A stretch of 64,000 nt of DNA from an uncultured Lachnospiraceae bacterium (GCA_949502235.1 CATBDC010000002.1:92014-156013); one strand, 5' to 3'. Numbered from the stretch's first letter, positions 1 to 8,699 are shown. Translations and numbers: made by a program. Notes: generated by a model not told the origin, from the sequence alone.

Positions 1-1
1 A

Positions 2-340
2 CACATGCCTTCCGGTATTGATACTATGACAATCTTTGTGCATCAGGATGAATTTGAGGAAAAAGAGCAGCAGGTAATTGCAGGAATCCACCGGACGGTA
101 GAGCCGGATTTCCTGGAGCTCGAATCAGACCTTGCGCTGATTGCTGTGGTAGGCCGGGGCATGAAGGCTACAAGGGGCACTTCGGGGCGTATTTTCTCGG
201 CTCTTGCCCATGCAAATGTAAATGTAAAAATGATTGACCAGGGCTCCAGTGAGCTGAACATCATCATCGGCGTGAGAAATCATGATTTTGACGCGGCAAT
301 CGAGGCTATTTACGATATTTTTGTTACAACACAGGTTTAG
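2..340 (+). CDS. Aspartate kinase, C-terminal part (truncated by window edge)
   Basis: The reading frame is open from base 2, so the gene starts upstream of the window and only the last 112 residues are visible. The visible part is the tandem ACT regulatory region of aspartate kinase. The sequence MPSGIDTM followed by an ACT segment containing VVGRGMKATRGTSGRIF and NVNVKMIDQGSSE matches the family's allosteric end, where lysine or threonine binds. The enzyme phosphorylates aspartate in the first step of lysine, threonine, methionine and diaminopimelate synthesis. The catalytic kinase domain lies outside the window, so which aspartate kinase isozyme this is cannot be decided. It ends 16 bases before the next gene on the same strand. 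Confidence 0.9.
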   Translation, partial: HMPSGIDTMTIFVHQDEFEEKEQQVIAGIHRTVEPDFLELESDLALIAVVGRGMKATRGTSGRIFSALAHANVNVKMIDQGSSELNIIIGVRNHDFDAAIEAIYDIFVTTQV

Positions 341-356
341 AGGAGGAAGCTTTTAC

Positions 357-773
357 ATGAATATCATGTTTTTTTTAAAGCCCAAAAGCGAGGTGGCTTA
401 CATTTATGATTACCATATGCTAAGACAGGCGCTGGAAATTATGGAATACCACCAGTATTCATCTGTTCCTATTTTGAATAAAGAAGGAAAATACATAGGC
501 TCCATTACAGAGGGCGATCTTTTGTGGAATCTGAAGCGCCTGAATCTTCTGAACCTTAAGGATGCCGAGGATATCAGTATTATGAAGATTTCCAGGCGGC
601 TTGACTACCAGTGCGTCCGGGCGGACTCTAATATGGAGGATTTGATCGGCCGGGCGATGGAGCAGAACTTTATTCCTGTTGTGGATGATGAAGAGCATTT
701 TATCGGTATTATTACAAGACGTGATATTATCGGATACTGCTATAACAAAATGAAGGATAGTGATAAAGAATGA
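357..773 (+). CDS. CBS-domain protein
   Basis: A 138-residue protein made almost entirely of a CBS pair. The first motif is around residues 25-55 (SSVPILNKEGKYIGSITEGD) and the second around 100-130 (IPVVDDEEHFIGIITRRDII). CBS pairs usually bind adenosine nucleotides and act as regulatory modules; no catalytic domain is attached here. The ATG at 357 is chosen over an in-frame codon 75 bases upstream because AGGAGGAAG lies at 341-349, and the longer form would overlap the aspartate kinase gene. The stop overlaps the next start in an ATGA arrangement, so the two are probably translationally coupled. Its ligand and partner are unknown. Confidence 0.85.
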   Translation: MNIMFFLKPKSEVAYIYDYHMLRQALEIMEYHQYSSVPILNKEGKYIGSITEGDLLWNLKRLNLLNLKDAEDISIMKISRRLDYQCVRADSNMEDLIGRAMEQNFIPVVDDEEHFIGIITRRDIIGYCYNKMKDSDKE

Positions 774-1567
774 TTATTGACTTTCATACTCATATGTTCC
801 CGGATAAGATTGCAAAAGGAACCATAGATTTCCTTGCCGGGGTATGTAAGATGACGCCTTATACAGACGGAACCTATGAAGGGCTGAAAAAGGAAACCCT
901 GGCCTCCGGGGTGGATTTATCTGTCGCCCTGCCCATTGTAACGAAGCCCTCCCAGTTTGACTCTGTCAATGCATTTGCTTCCCATTATCAGGGAAAGCCG
1001 GTTCTTTCCTTTGGAAGCATCCATCCGGACTGTGAGGATTATAAAGGAAAGCTGCGCCGGATAAAGGAAATGGGCTTTAAGGGGATCAAACTCCATCCGG
1101 ATTACCAGGAGGTATATTTTAACGATATCCGGTACAAGAGGATCGTATCCTTTGCCTCAGAGCTTGATTTAATTATCAGCGTCCATGCAGGCCTTGATCC
1201 CAAATGTCCTGACGACATCCACTGCACGCCTTCTATGTCTGCAGAGGTTATCCGGGATACCGAAGCCCCGAAGCTGGTTCTTGCCCATATGGGCGGAAAT
1301 GCTAAGTGGGACGAGGTAGAAGAGTACCTTGTGGGAAAACAGGTTTATTTCGATACGGGTGTTGTACTTGATAAGATGCCAGAAGAGCAGTTCATAAGGA
1401 TTGTCCGGACACATGGGGCAGATAAGATACTTTTTGCCACAGATTCCCCCTGGAGCGGGCAGAAGGAATTTCTTAAGATTATGGAGGAGATGCCTCTTAC
1501 GGAAGAGGAACGGGAGAAAATACTTGGCGAAAACGCCCGCAGGCTGTTGGGAATAAATTTGCAGTGA
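770..1567 (+). CDS. Amidohydrolase family (TIM-barrel metal hydrolase)
   Basis: A 265-residue protein with the amidohydrolase-2 layout. The N-terminal DFHTH gives metal-binding His6 and His8. KLHPDYQ lies near residue 110, HAG near 145, HMGG near 180, and a late aspartate sits in FATDSPW near 225. Such enzymes hydrolyse or decarboxylate small substrates with one or two metal ions. Nothing in the sequence or its neighbours fixes the substrate. The start overlaps the CBS gene stop by four bases (ATGA). The family call is firm; the reaction is not known. Confidence 0.85.
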   Translation: MIIDFHTHMFPDKIAKGTIDFLAGVCKMTPYTDGTYEGLKKETLASGVDLSVALPIVTKPSQFDSVNAFASHYQGKPVLSFGSIHPDCEDYKGKLRRIKEMGFKGIKLHPDYQEVYFNDIRYKRIVSFASELDLIISVHAGLDPKCPDDIHCTPSMSAEVIRDTEAPKLVLAHMGGNAKWDEVEEYLVGKQVYFDTGVVLDKMPEEQFIRIVRTHGADKILFATDSPWSGQKEFLKIMEEMPLTEEEREKILGENARRLLGINLQ

Positions 1568-1582
1568 AACATTAAAAACCTC

Positions 1583-1611
1583 TTGATTTTTCCCAGCTTT
1601 CATGCTACACT
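1583..1611 (+). promoter_or_regulatory. Predicted SigA promoter of the rplU operon
   Basis: TTGATT (1583-1588), a 17-base spacer, then TACACT (1606-1611) preceded by TGC, giving an extended -10. It lies just after the amidohydrolase stop and ahead of the leader of the ribosomal protein operon. Predicted by pattern only. Confidence 0.6.
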
Positions 1612-1710
1612 TTACAAGTATGCCGCACAATGAGGTTTAAGCTTTGCATATACGGAAATTTTCCGGAAATGCAGACACCGTAATTGGCGAGTAATGATAA
1701 TAGGAGGTGC
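1612..1710 (+). promoter_or_regulatory. Probable ribosomal protein L21 leader RNA
   Basis: About 100 transcribed bases precede the rplU ribosome binding site. They contain TATGCCGCACAATGAGG near 1620 and a small hairpin CGGAAATTTTCCG near 1656. Firmicutes rplU operons commonly carry a conserved L21 leader thought to mediate autoregulation by the ribosomal protein. Position and the GCCGCAC...GAGG block fit my memory of that family. A covariance-model search would decide it. Confidence 0.55.
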
Positions 1711-1713
1711 CAT

Positions 1714-2022
1714 ATGTACGCGATTATAGCAACAGGTGGTAAACAGTACAAAGTAGCCGAAGGCGATATCATTAAAGTAGAAAAGCTTGGTGTGGAAGCC
1801 GGAGAGACTTATACCTTTGACCAGGTGCTTGCAGTAAGCAATGACGGATTAAAGGTTGGAAATCCGACAGTTGAGGGTGCAACTGTAGAGGCTTCTGTAG
1901 TTGAGAACGGAAAAGCGAAGAAGGTCATTGTTTACAAGTATAAGAGAAAAACTGGATACCATAAGAAAAATGGTCACAGACAGCAGTATACTGCAGTAAA
2001 GATTGACAAGATCAACGCTTAA
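1714..2022 (+). CDS. rplU: 50S ribosomal protein L21
   Basis: A 102-residue protein starting [14 protein letters not shown], the hallmark L21 N-terminus, and carrying the basic [13 protein letters not shown] segment near its end. It binds 23S rRNA in the large subunit. The ATG at 1714 is preceded by GGAGG at 1704-1708; a longer frame from 1684 includes leader sequence and is rejected. It is first in the operon rplU-prp-rpmA, the standard Firmicutes arrangement in which a protease gene sits between L21 and L27. Confidence 0.98.
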   Translation: MYAIIATGGKQYKVAEGDIIKVEKLGVEAGETYTFDQVLAVSNDGLKVGNPTVEGATVEASVVENGKAKKVIVYKYKRKTGYHKKNGHRQQYTAVKIDKINA

Positions 2023-2037
2023 TACTGGTGACATTCT

Positions 2038-2370
2038 ATGATTCATGCAGTCATATATCAGAGCAAAGGAAAAGAATACAGAGGCTTCAGGCTTTCCGGA
2101 CATGCCGGATACGCGGAGCATGGACAGGATATTGTCTGTGCGGCGGCATCTGTGCTTGTCATTAATACGATTAATGCTATAGAGCGCTATACGGAGGATA
2201 TATTTTCCATTTCTTCGGCAGAAGAGAGCGGAAGTATTTCCTGCCGGTTTGAAGATTCTCCCTCCAGGGAGGCAGAGCTGCTTCTTAAGGCCATGATTCT
2301 TGGCCTTTCTGATATGGCGGATGATGAGAACTATAGGAAATATATTGATTTAACATTCAAGGAGGTGTAA
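2038..2370 (+). CDS. prp: Ribosomal-processing cysteine protease Prp
   Basis: A 110-residue protein carrying the Prp signature [18 protein letters not shown], with catalytic His22 and Cys34. Prp removes the N-terminal extension of ribosomal protein L27 in Firmicutes. The target is encoded six bases downstream: L27 here begins [13 protein letters not shown], which has the cleavable extension. The gene order L21-Prp-L27 is itself diagnostic. The size is normal for the family and both catalytic residues are present, so the protease is predicted active. Confidence 0.93.
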   Translation: MIHAVIYQSKGKEYRGFRLSGHAGYAEHGQDIVCAAASVLVINTINAIERYTEDIFSISSAEESGSISCRFEDSPSREAELLLKAMILGLSDMADDENYRKYIDLTFKEV

Positions 2371-2375
2371 CAACC

Positions 2376-2660
2376 ATGATGAAATTAAACCTTCAGTTTT
2401 TTGCCCATAAAAAGGGAGTTGGTTCTACAAAGAACGGCAGAGATTCCGAGTCAAAAAGACTTGGTGCCAAGAGGGCTGACGGTCAGTTTGTAAAAGCCGG
2501 TAACATTCTTTACAGACAGCGCGGTACAAAGATTCATCCGGGTGTCAATGTAGGACGCGGCGGTGATGACACATTATTTGCGCTTGTTGACGGAGTTGTA
2601 AGGTTCGAAAGAAAAGGAAGAGACAGAAAGCAGGTTTCTATCTATCCGGCAGCTGAATAA
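2376..2660 (+). CDS. rpmA: 50S ribosomal protein L27 with Prp-cleavable N-terminus
   Basis: A 94-residue L27. The N-terminus MMKLNLQFF precedes the mature AHKKG end, which reaches the peptidyl-transferase centre. Family knowledge places Prp cleavage between Phe9 and Ala10. The body shows the L27 motifs [14 protein letters not shown] and [15 protein letters not shown]. The start is ATG at 2376 or 2379 behind AAGGAGGTG, which overlaps the end of prp. A strong intrinsic terminator follows. Confidence 0.97.
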   Translation: MMKLNLQFFAHKKGVGSTKNGRDSESKRLGAKRADGQFVKAGNILYRQRGTKIHPGVNVGRGGDDTLFALVDGVVRFERKGRDRKQVSIYPAAE

Positions 2661-2673
2661 GAACGAATAAAAC

Positions 2674-2704
2674 GGGGTGTTGCATAAAGAGCAGCACCCT
2701 TTTT
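2674..2704 (+). terminator. Intrinsic terminator between rpmA and obgE
   Basis: GGGTGTTGC pairs with GCAGCACCC, leaving an ATAAAGA loop followed by TTTTT. It lies in the 66-base gap before obgE, so it probably attenuates rather than fully isolates obgE from the ribosomal genes. Confidence 0.85.
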
Positions 2705-2714
2705 GGCAAAATGA

Positions 2715-4013
<1,299 letters not shown>

Positions 4014-4075
4014 GATTACCATTACTGTGAATAGAGGAAATATTACCGATTCACAAAAGCTGTGAGGGAGAGGAA

Positions 4076-4375
4076 ATGAAAAATATGACGACAAAACAAA
4101 GAGCTTATTTAAAAAGCCTTGCTATGACAATGGAACCCATCTTTCAGGCAGGGAAAAACAGTATGACGCCGGAATTTACAAAAGCTGTTTCGGAGGCCCT
4201 GGAAGCCAGGGAGCTGATAAAAATCAGTGTCCTGAAAAACTGCGCGGATGACCCGAAGGAGCTTGCCGGCGCTCTTGCGGAGCGGACACGCTCTCAGGTA
4301 GTACAGGTTATCGGAAAAAAGATTGTGTTATATAAAGAAGGAAAAGACAAAAATAAAAAAATCCAGCTTCCATAA
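4076..4375 (+). CDS. yhbY: YhbY-type CRM-domain RNA-binding protein
   Basis: A 99-residue single CRM domain. It starts TTKQRAYLKSLA, then GKNSMTPEF near residue 25, followed by LIKISVLKNC and the ending QVIGKKIVLYKEGK. YhbY proteins associate with pre-50S particles, which fits the flanking obgE and rsfS. The start is ATG 4076 after GAGGGAGAGG; an internal ATG four codons later (4085) is also possible. nadD starts 13 bases after its stop. Confidence 0.92.
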   Translation: MKNMTTKQRAYLKSLAMTMEPIFQAGKNSMTPEFTKAVSEALEARELIKISVLKNCADDPKELAGALAERTRSQVVQVIGKKIVLYKEGKDKNKKIQLP

Positions 4376-4388
4376 ACAGGAGAGTATT

Positions 4389-5000
4389 ATGAGAATCGGT
4401 ATTATGGGCGGTACCTTCGACCCTATCCACAACGGGCATCTGATGCTTGGAAGGGCGGCGCTTACGCAGTACGCACTTGATGAGGTCTGGTTTATGCCAA
4501 ATGGGAATCCTCCTCACAAGGGAAATATAACTGCCCCCATTGAGGCACGCTGTAAAATGACGGAGCTTGCCATCGAGGGCACTAAAAAATTCCGCCTGGA
4601 ATTATACGAGGCGGATGACAAAAGTGTTTCCTACTCCTACAAAACACTGGAGCATTTTTACAAAACCAGAAAATCCGATAAATTTTATTTTATTATTGGC
4701 GCAGATTCCCTTTTTATGATAGAATCATGGGTGAAGCCAGAGAGGATTTTTCCGGTATGCACGCTGCTCGCGGCATGCAGGGATGAGATTTCCACACCCG
4801 AGAAAATGCTCAGTCAAATCCGCTGTCTGGAAAAGAAGTACGGCGCCGGGATCAGGATTTTAAAGGCCCCGCTGATGCCGGTATCCTCCCATGAACTCCG
4901 GGAGCGTATAAGATCAGGGAAAAGCTTTTCTAACTACGTTCCCGCAAAGGTGGCAGAATATATTAAAAAGGAAGGTTTATATGGAGCACAGAATCAGTAA
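4389..5000 (+). CDS. nadD: Nicotinate-nucleotide adenylyltransferase
   Basis: A 203-residue nucleotidylyltransferase. GIMGGTFDPIHNGHL contains the GxFxPxHxGH ATP-binding motif, and the second signature appears as VSSHELRERIRSGKS near residue 173. It transfers AMP from ATP to nicotinate mononucleotide in NAD synthesis. ATG 4389 follows AGGAGAG; an upstream in-frame start at 4323 lies inside yhbY and is rejected. The end overlaps yqeK by 20 bases, suggesting coupled translation. Confidence 0.95.
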   Translation: MRIGIMGGTFDPIHNGHLMLGRAALTQYALDEVWFMPNGNPPHKGNITAPIEARCKMTELAIEGTKKFRLELYEADDKSVSYSYKTLEHFYKTRKSDKFYFIIGADSLFMIESWVKPERIFPVCTLLAACRDEISTPEKMLSQIRCLEKKYGAGIRILKAPLMPVSSHELRERIRSGKSFSNYVPAKVAEYIKKEGLYGAQNQ

Positions 5001-5568
5001 GCTTCGCCGCAAACTAAAAGGAGAACTCGACAGAGAGCGGTATGAACATACACTGGGGGTTATGTATACCTCCGCAGCACTCGCCATGTGCCACGGCGCA
5101 GAGGTCGAGCAGGCGCTTCTTGCCGGTCTTCTTCATGACTGCGCAAAATGTATTTCTGCAAAGAATAAGATAAAGCTGTGCAAAAAGTACCATCTCGGCA
5201 TATCCGAAGTAGAATATAATAATCCAAGTCTTCTTCACGCAAAGCTTGGTGCATTTCTCGCAGCTAAAAAGTATCATGTAAAGGATAAAGAAATATTAAA
5301 TGCAATCGCAAGCCACACGACAGGCCGTCCGCATATGAGCCTTTTGGAAAAAATTGTCTATATTGCGGATTATATGGAGCCGGGGCGTGAGGAGCTTCCT
5401 AATATGGCTGATGTAAGGAGACTTGCCTTCCAGGATATTGACGAATGTCTATACCGTATTTTAAGGGATTCCCTTACGTATCTTAAGACAAAAGGAATAG
5501 CGATTGACACAATGACCGAAAAAACTTACGAATATTATAAAAAGAAACTAAGGAAGGAGGAGCTCTAA
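4981..5568 (+). CDS. yqeK: HD-domain hydrolase YqeK (symmetrical Ap4A hydrolase)
   Basis: A 195-residue HD-domain phosphohydrolase. HTLGV near residue 24 supplies the first histidine, LLHDCAK near 57 the HD pair, and ASHTTGRP near 109 later metal ligands. Members of this family hydrolyse diadenosine tetraphosphate to ADP. The ATG at 4981 lies inside the end of nadD, behind AAGGAAGG. The stop codon abuts the rsfS start directly. nadD-yqeK-rsfS is a conserved Firmicutes trio. Confidence 0.93.
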   Translation: MEHRISKLRRKLKGELDRERYEHTLGVMYTSAALAMCHGAEVEQALLAGLLHDCAKCISAKNKIKLCKKYHLGISEVEYNNPSLLHAKLGAFLAAKKYHVKDKEILNAIASHTTGRPHMSLLEKIVYIADYMEPGREELPNMADVRRLAFQDIDECLYRILRDSLTYLKTKGIAIDTMTEKTYEYYKKKLRKEEL

Positions 5569-5910
5569 ATGGAACAGGCACGTAATATGGCACGCATCGT
5601 CTGCCATGCACTGGAAGAGAAAAAAGGAGAAGCTGTCACAGTACTGGATATCTCGAAGGTTTCCATTATGGCAGACTATTTTGTTATCGCTAATGGAAAT
5701 AATGACAGCCAGGTGCGGGCATTGGTTGAAAATGTAGACGAAAAGATGCAGGAAGCCGGCTTTACGCTGAAGCAGCAGGAAGGCAAGGGCGGAGCATGGG
5801 TTCTCATGGACTATGGCGATGTTATCGTCCACATCTTTGACAAGGAAAACCGGTTATTCTATAATCTGGAGCGGATCTGGAGCGATGGAGTCGTGGTAGA
5901 AGATTTATAA
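5569..5910 (+). CDS. rsfS: Ribosome silencing factor RsfS
   Basis: A 113-residue protein of the RsfS/YbeB/Iojap family. The signature appears as SIMADYFVIANGNNDSQVRA near residue 30, and GGAWVLMDYGDVIVHIF near 80. RsfS binds ribosomal protein L14 and blocks subunit joining under starvation. The start follows AAGGAGGAGC with no gap from the yqeK stop. It is the last gene of the operon and is followed by a 17-bp perfect hairpin. Confidence 0.95.
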   Translation: MEQARNMARIVCHALEEKKGEAVTVLDISKVSIMADYFVIANGNNDSQVRALVENVDEKMQEAGFTLKQQEGKGGAWVLMDYGDVIVHIFDKENRLFYNLERIWSDGVVVEDL

Positions 5911-5913
5911 GGA

Positions 5914-5955
5914 GTCAGCGGGAAGTGGTTCTTTAAAAAACCACTTCCCGCTGAC
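5914..5955. terminator. Perfect 17-bp hairpin after rsfS
   Basis: GTCAGCGGGAAGTGGTT and its exact reverse complement flank an 8-base loop. There is no clear T-tract on either strand, so it is an atypical terminator or a palindromic element placed at the operon end. Confidence 0.6.
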
Positions 5956-6018
5956 AAAAGATAAAAACGACAAAAAATTCGGAAGTATGCAATATTAAAG
6001 GATTGGGGGAAGTATATT

Positions 6019-6552
6019 ATGGCAATTAAAAGAACGGGAACACAATTCCATCCATTGGTTCTAAATGATATCAACGTTGAAGCTATCTTCAATAAGTGTC
6101 TGTCAACAGATAATACCACCATGTATGTGAACGCTATTATGTATCCGAAAAGCTATGGAAATCAAGAGGATTTTCTTTCTATTCTTTTTGACAGGGATGT
6201 TCTATTAGCAAATAGGAAACATATTTTGTATCTGTATGGACAGTTATTACATTTACATCAAAATTTGAACTCCATTCATGATCCAAATGTCTATTTATAT
6301 GGTATTAGTTCAGAAATAGGAAAAGGTGATGAAAGCGATATGATAAATTATCTAGGTGAGCATTGGACAGAGAACAAAGGAGTTTTTCGACAATTTGCTC
6401 TTTTGGGCGTTGCTGCCGCAACAATTACTCCGTTTACCAAAAACGGGAATTCTATATTCTGTCGTGGAGTTTCACCCACTTTCTCCCCAAAAGATCCGAA
6501 TTTTCCTGTCTGGTGGCAGGAGCACAGATACAAATGGGAAAAGGAAAAATAA
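6019..6552 (+). CDS. Hypothetical protein, family not recognised
   Basis: A 177-residue soluble protein with no motif I recognise. It is rich in aromatic and polar residues, ends in WWQEHRYKWEKEK, and has no membrane segment. It begins MAIKRTGTQFHP behind a GGGGGA stretch near 6003. Its base composition is visibly richer in A and T than the preceding operon. It sits alone between two perfect palindromic hairpins (5914-5955 and 6587-6630), which suggests a self-contained insertion between rsfS and lexA. Coding is supported by length, a start with a Shine-Dalgarno-like stretch and a downstream terminator. The function is unknown. Confidence 0.7.
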   Translation: MAIKRTGTQFHPLVLNDINVEAIFNKCLSTDNTTMYVNAIMYPKSYGNQEDFLSILFDRDVLLANRKHILYLYGQLLHLHQNLNSIHDPNVYLYGISSEIGKGDESDMINYLGEHWTENKGVFRQFALLGVAAATITPFTKNGNSIFCRGVSPTFSPKDPNFPVWWQEHRYKWEKEK

Positions 6553-6586
6553 CAATAGATCTTCAATTGAAGGTATTGAAATTTTT

Positions 6587-6630
6587 AAATGTCGGATAGG
6601 GGAGGTTAAAATCTCCCCTATCCGACATTT
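6587..6630. terminator. Perfect 18-bp palindromic terminator between convergent genes
   Basis: AAATGTCGGATAGGGGAG pairs exactly with its reverse complement around an 8-base loop. It lies between the hypothetical gene (+) and lexA (-), so it can serve both directions. On the + strand the 3' arm ends CATTT and is followed by CATTTTCTCTT. Confidence 0.75.
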
Positions 6631-6659
6631 CATTTTCTCTTATATGGTAAGAAAACATT

Positions 6660-7277
6660 CTATCCCAGGAAACGAAATACTCCTATAACTTTACCCAGAA
6701 TCTGCACATCCTCTACAATAATGGGATCCATTGTATCATTCTCCGGCTGGAGTCTGATAATCCCTTCCTCTTTATAAAAGGTCTTAACTGTGGCTCCGTC
6801 TTCAATGAGCGCCACGACAATCTCCCCATTCTCCGCAGTATCTCTCTGCTCTACAAGAACCATATCGCCGTCCAGAATCCCGGCATTAATCATACTTTCT
6901 CCCTTCACTGAAAGCATAAAAGTCTGGCCGTTAGGCATATATTCCACCGGAATAGGGAAGTAGTCTTCAATATTCTGCTGTGCAAGGATCGGTTCGCCTG
7001 CCGCAACCCGTCCGACTATAGGGACATTCACCATCTCACGGCGCAGGAAATTAAAGGAGTCATCCAAAATCTCAATTGCCCTGGGCTTCGTGGGATCTCT
7101 TCTGATATATCCGTTCTTCTCCAGTGTCTCAAGATGAGAGTGGACAGAAGATGTGGACTTCAAATGAACCGCCTCACAAATATCACGTACTGCAGGCGGA
7201 AAACCGCGCTCCAGAATCTGAGACTTTATGTATTCCAATATTTCCTGCTGCTTTGCACTAATCTTACCCTTTGCCAT
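6660..7277 (-). CDS. lexA: LexA repressor of the SOS response
   Basis: A 205-residue LexA. The N-terminal winged helix covers residues 1-65 (REV-like RDICEAVHLKSTSSVHSHL), the cleavage site is Ala93-Gly94 in VAAGEP, and the serine-lysine dyad is Ser128 (KGESM) and Lys165 (ATVKTF). Under DNA damage RecA triggers self-cleavage. ATG 7277 is chosen because the GGAGG ribosome binding site overlaps the longer TTG start at 7292. Its promoter region carries LexA-box-like sites, so autoregulation is expected. The divergent neighbour is a YneA-like gene, as in Bacillus. Confidence 0.97.
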   Translation of the reverse strand: MAKGKISAKQQEILEYIKSQILERGFPPAVRDICEAVHLKSTSSVHSHLETLEKNGYIRRDPTKPRAIEILDDSFNFLRREMVNVPIVGRVAAGEPILAQQNIEDYFPIPVEYMPNGQTFMLSVKGESMINAGILDGDMVLVEQRDTAENGEIVVALIEDGATVKTFYKEEGIIRLQPENDTMDPIIVEDVQILGKVIGVFRFLG

Positions 7278-7330
7278 AAGTAGTACCTCCAATCTGTCTA
7301 TTCGAGTTAAATCATTGTTTATTTAATCCT

Positions 7331-7359
7331 ATTCTAACACACTTTATTCAAAAATGCAA
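7331..7359 (-). promoter_or_regulatory. Predicted lexA promoter
   Basis: Read on the minus strand: TTGCAT (7359-7354), a 17-base spacer, then TAGAAT (7336-7331). It lies about 55 bases upstream of the lexA ATG. A LexA-box-like palindrome overlaps the -35. Confidence 0.65.
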
Positions 7360-7382
7360 ACAAATGTTTAGAAAATATGTTC
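7358..7382. promoter_or_regulatory. Two LexA-box-like sites at the lexA promoter
   Basis: AAACAAATGTTT (7358-7369) and GAAAATATGTTC (7371-7382) are close to the Gram-positive LexA core GAAC-N4-GTTC, with one changed base per half-site in the first and one in total in the second. They overlap and lie just upstream of the lexA -35, the expected place for autorepression. Confidence 0.6.
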
Positions 7383-7402
7383 GGAAATTTTTAGAAAATA
7401 TA

Positions 7403-7451
7403 TTGACATGCAAACGCTAGTTCTATATAATAGAAATATGAACAAAAGTTC
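7403..7451 (+). promoter_or_regulatory. SOS promoter of the YneA-like gene with two LexA boxes
   Basis: TTGACA (7403-7408), a 17-base spacer and TATAAT (7426-7431) form a consensus SigA promoter. A near-perfect LexA box, AAACGCTAGTTC (7412-7423), fills the spacer. A perfect box, GAACAAAAGTTC (7440-7451), covers the expected start of transcription. Bound LexA would block polymerase at both places. The pattern match to GAAC-N4-GTTC is direct; binding is inferred. Confidence 0.8.
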
Positions 7452-7526
7452 GGAACGTTTATTCGCGGTTTTGTTTAACAGTAATGAATAAGAAGGGGCA
7501 GAAAAGAAGAGGGGAGATTGGAGAGT

Positions 7527-7886
7527 ATGAGTACACACAGATTACGCAAAAGAGCAAAAAGGAGACGGCAGGTTTTCCTGCAGAAGATGTTCCTGTTTTT
7601 TATTACATTTATCATTATTTCAAGTCTTAGCATCAGCCTGGGATGCGATTTCGCAGCAGCAAAGGATGAAAAAAATAAAACGCCTGACAGACATAAATAT
7701 TATAAAAGTATAGAGATTAAGTCCGGTGATACACTCTGGGATATATCCCGGAAGTACATGGATGAAAGCTATGCCTCCATAGACGACTACATAAATGAAC
7801 TAATAGAAATTAACGGCCTGACATCTTCAGAGATACAGCAAGGGCAGTATTTGACAGTATCCTATTACTCACTTGACTGCCAATAG
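7527..7886 (+). CDS. YneA-like SOS cell-division suppressor (membrane anchor plus LysM)
   Basis: A 119-residue protein with a basic N-terminus (residues 5-17), one membrane segment at about 20-41, a short linker and a LysM domain at about 62-112 (SIEIKSGDTLWDISRKYM, then NGL and QQGQYLTV). LysM binds peptidoglycan. Size, architecture, position divergent from lexA and two LexA boxes in its promoter match YneA, the Bacillus inhibitor that delays septation during DNA damage. Overall residue identity to YneA cannot be judged here. ATG 7527 follows GGGGAG; a TTG nine bases earlier is the alternative. Confidence 0.82.
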   Translation: MSTHRLRKRAKRRRQVFLQKMFLFFITFIIISSLSISLGCDFAAAKDEKNKTPDRHKYYKSIEIKSGDTLWDISRKYMDESYASIDDYINELIEINGLTSSEIQQGQYLTVSYYSLDCQ

Positions 7887-8001
7887 TAGTTTTGTACATT
7901 AGAATTTTTATATATTCTTGTAAGCTAATACAAAACCTGTTAGTATGATAATATATATTTTTACTATATATAGAAGATATAGAAGCAAGGACACAGAAAT
8001 T

Positions 8002-8295
8002 ATGATGAAAAAGAATGAGAAAAGTATATTTATATTACTAACTTTAGCCTTAGTAATATTTTTTCTACTTAAATTTTTTCAGTTTTATAATATCTTTGTT
8101 TTGAGTTTGTATGAGATATATTTGTGTTTTACTATTTTTTTCAGTTTAAAAATTTTTCTAACCAAAAATATAAAATTACAAAATCCTGATATAATTTTAA
8201 TTCTATGTATTTTAGATTTCTTTTGTTTATATAGAAATACATTTCTACTATTATTTTCGTTTAGTATATGTAGTGGGGGATTTCATTCTAAATAG
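8002..8295 (+). CDS. Small AT-rich membrane protein, hypothetical
   Basis: A 97-residue, very hydrophobic protein starting MMKKNEKSIF, with membrane segments at about 9-28, 33-55 and 68-90. The DNA is far richer in A and T than the core genes. ATG 8002 has AAGGA ten bases upstream; the frame remains open back to 7945 without a ribosome binding site. No family is recognised. AT-rich DNA easily gives chance hydrophobic frames, so coding status is uncertain. It lies directly before a HicB gene, where a toxin might be expected, but it does not resemble HicA. Confidence 0.4.
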   Translation: MMKKNEKSIFILLTLALVIFFLLKFFQFYNIFVLSLYEIYLCFTIFFSLKIFLTKNIKLQNPDIILILCILDFFCLYRNTFLLLFSFSICSGGFHSK

Positions 8296-8323
8296 CTGAT
8301 GGGAGGTGTATCTTATATTATCT

Positions 8324-8635
8324 ATGTATCCAGCTTGTTTTTTTGCCGAAAATGATGGCTATTCGGTTATTTTCCCTGATCTTAACTGGCTGGCAACTCA
8401 AGGTGATACTTTTGAAGAAGCTATGGAAATGGCAGTTGAATGTTTGGCTGGCTATCTTTATAATTGTCAAATGGATGGAGAGGATATTCCAGAGCCGTCT
8501 AAATTATCAGATATTGATCCAATAGCTATAGCTAAAGAACTGGAGTCGGAAGATCCTGATTGTGAAATGTTTGTTAACGTTGTATCCGTAGATGTCGCCC
8601 AATATGCAAAAACACATTTTGAAAATATTGGATAA
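8324..8635 (+). CDS. HicB-family protein without an adjacent HicA
   Basis: A roughly 103-residue protein with the HicB fold: YPACFFAENDGYSVIFPDL, then LATQGDTFEEAMEMAVECL, the partial RNase H-like domain of HicB antitoxins. HicB normally neutralises the HicA mRNA interferase, but no 60-residue HicA-like frame lies on either side. The start is unclear. GGGAGG is at 8301-8306, a GTG at 8306 overlaps it, ATG 8324 is 17 bases away, and the codon at ideal spacing (8315) is ATA. The C-terminus lacks an obvious DNA-binding helix-turn-helix or ribbon motif. It sits in an AT-rich, probably acquired segment. Confidence 0.75.
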   Translation: MYPACFFAENDGYSVIFPDLNWLATQGDTFEEAMEMAVECLAGYLYNCQMDGEDIPEPSKLSDIDPIAIAKELESEDPDCEMFVNVVSVDVAQYAKTHFENIG

Positions 8636-8699
8636 CAGAAAATGTTTCAAGTGTGAGCAAATTCCATTGCCGAAAGCAATTTTAAATGGTTCCCAGAAT

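Noticed and set aside
7641..7650. Lipobox at the YneA-like membrane span (ISLGC)
   Set aside because: The residues before Cys do not follow the lipobox order, so a plain membrane anchor is more likely.
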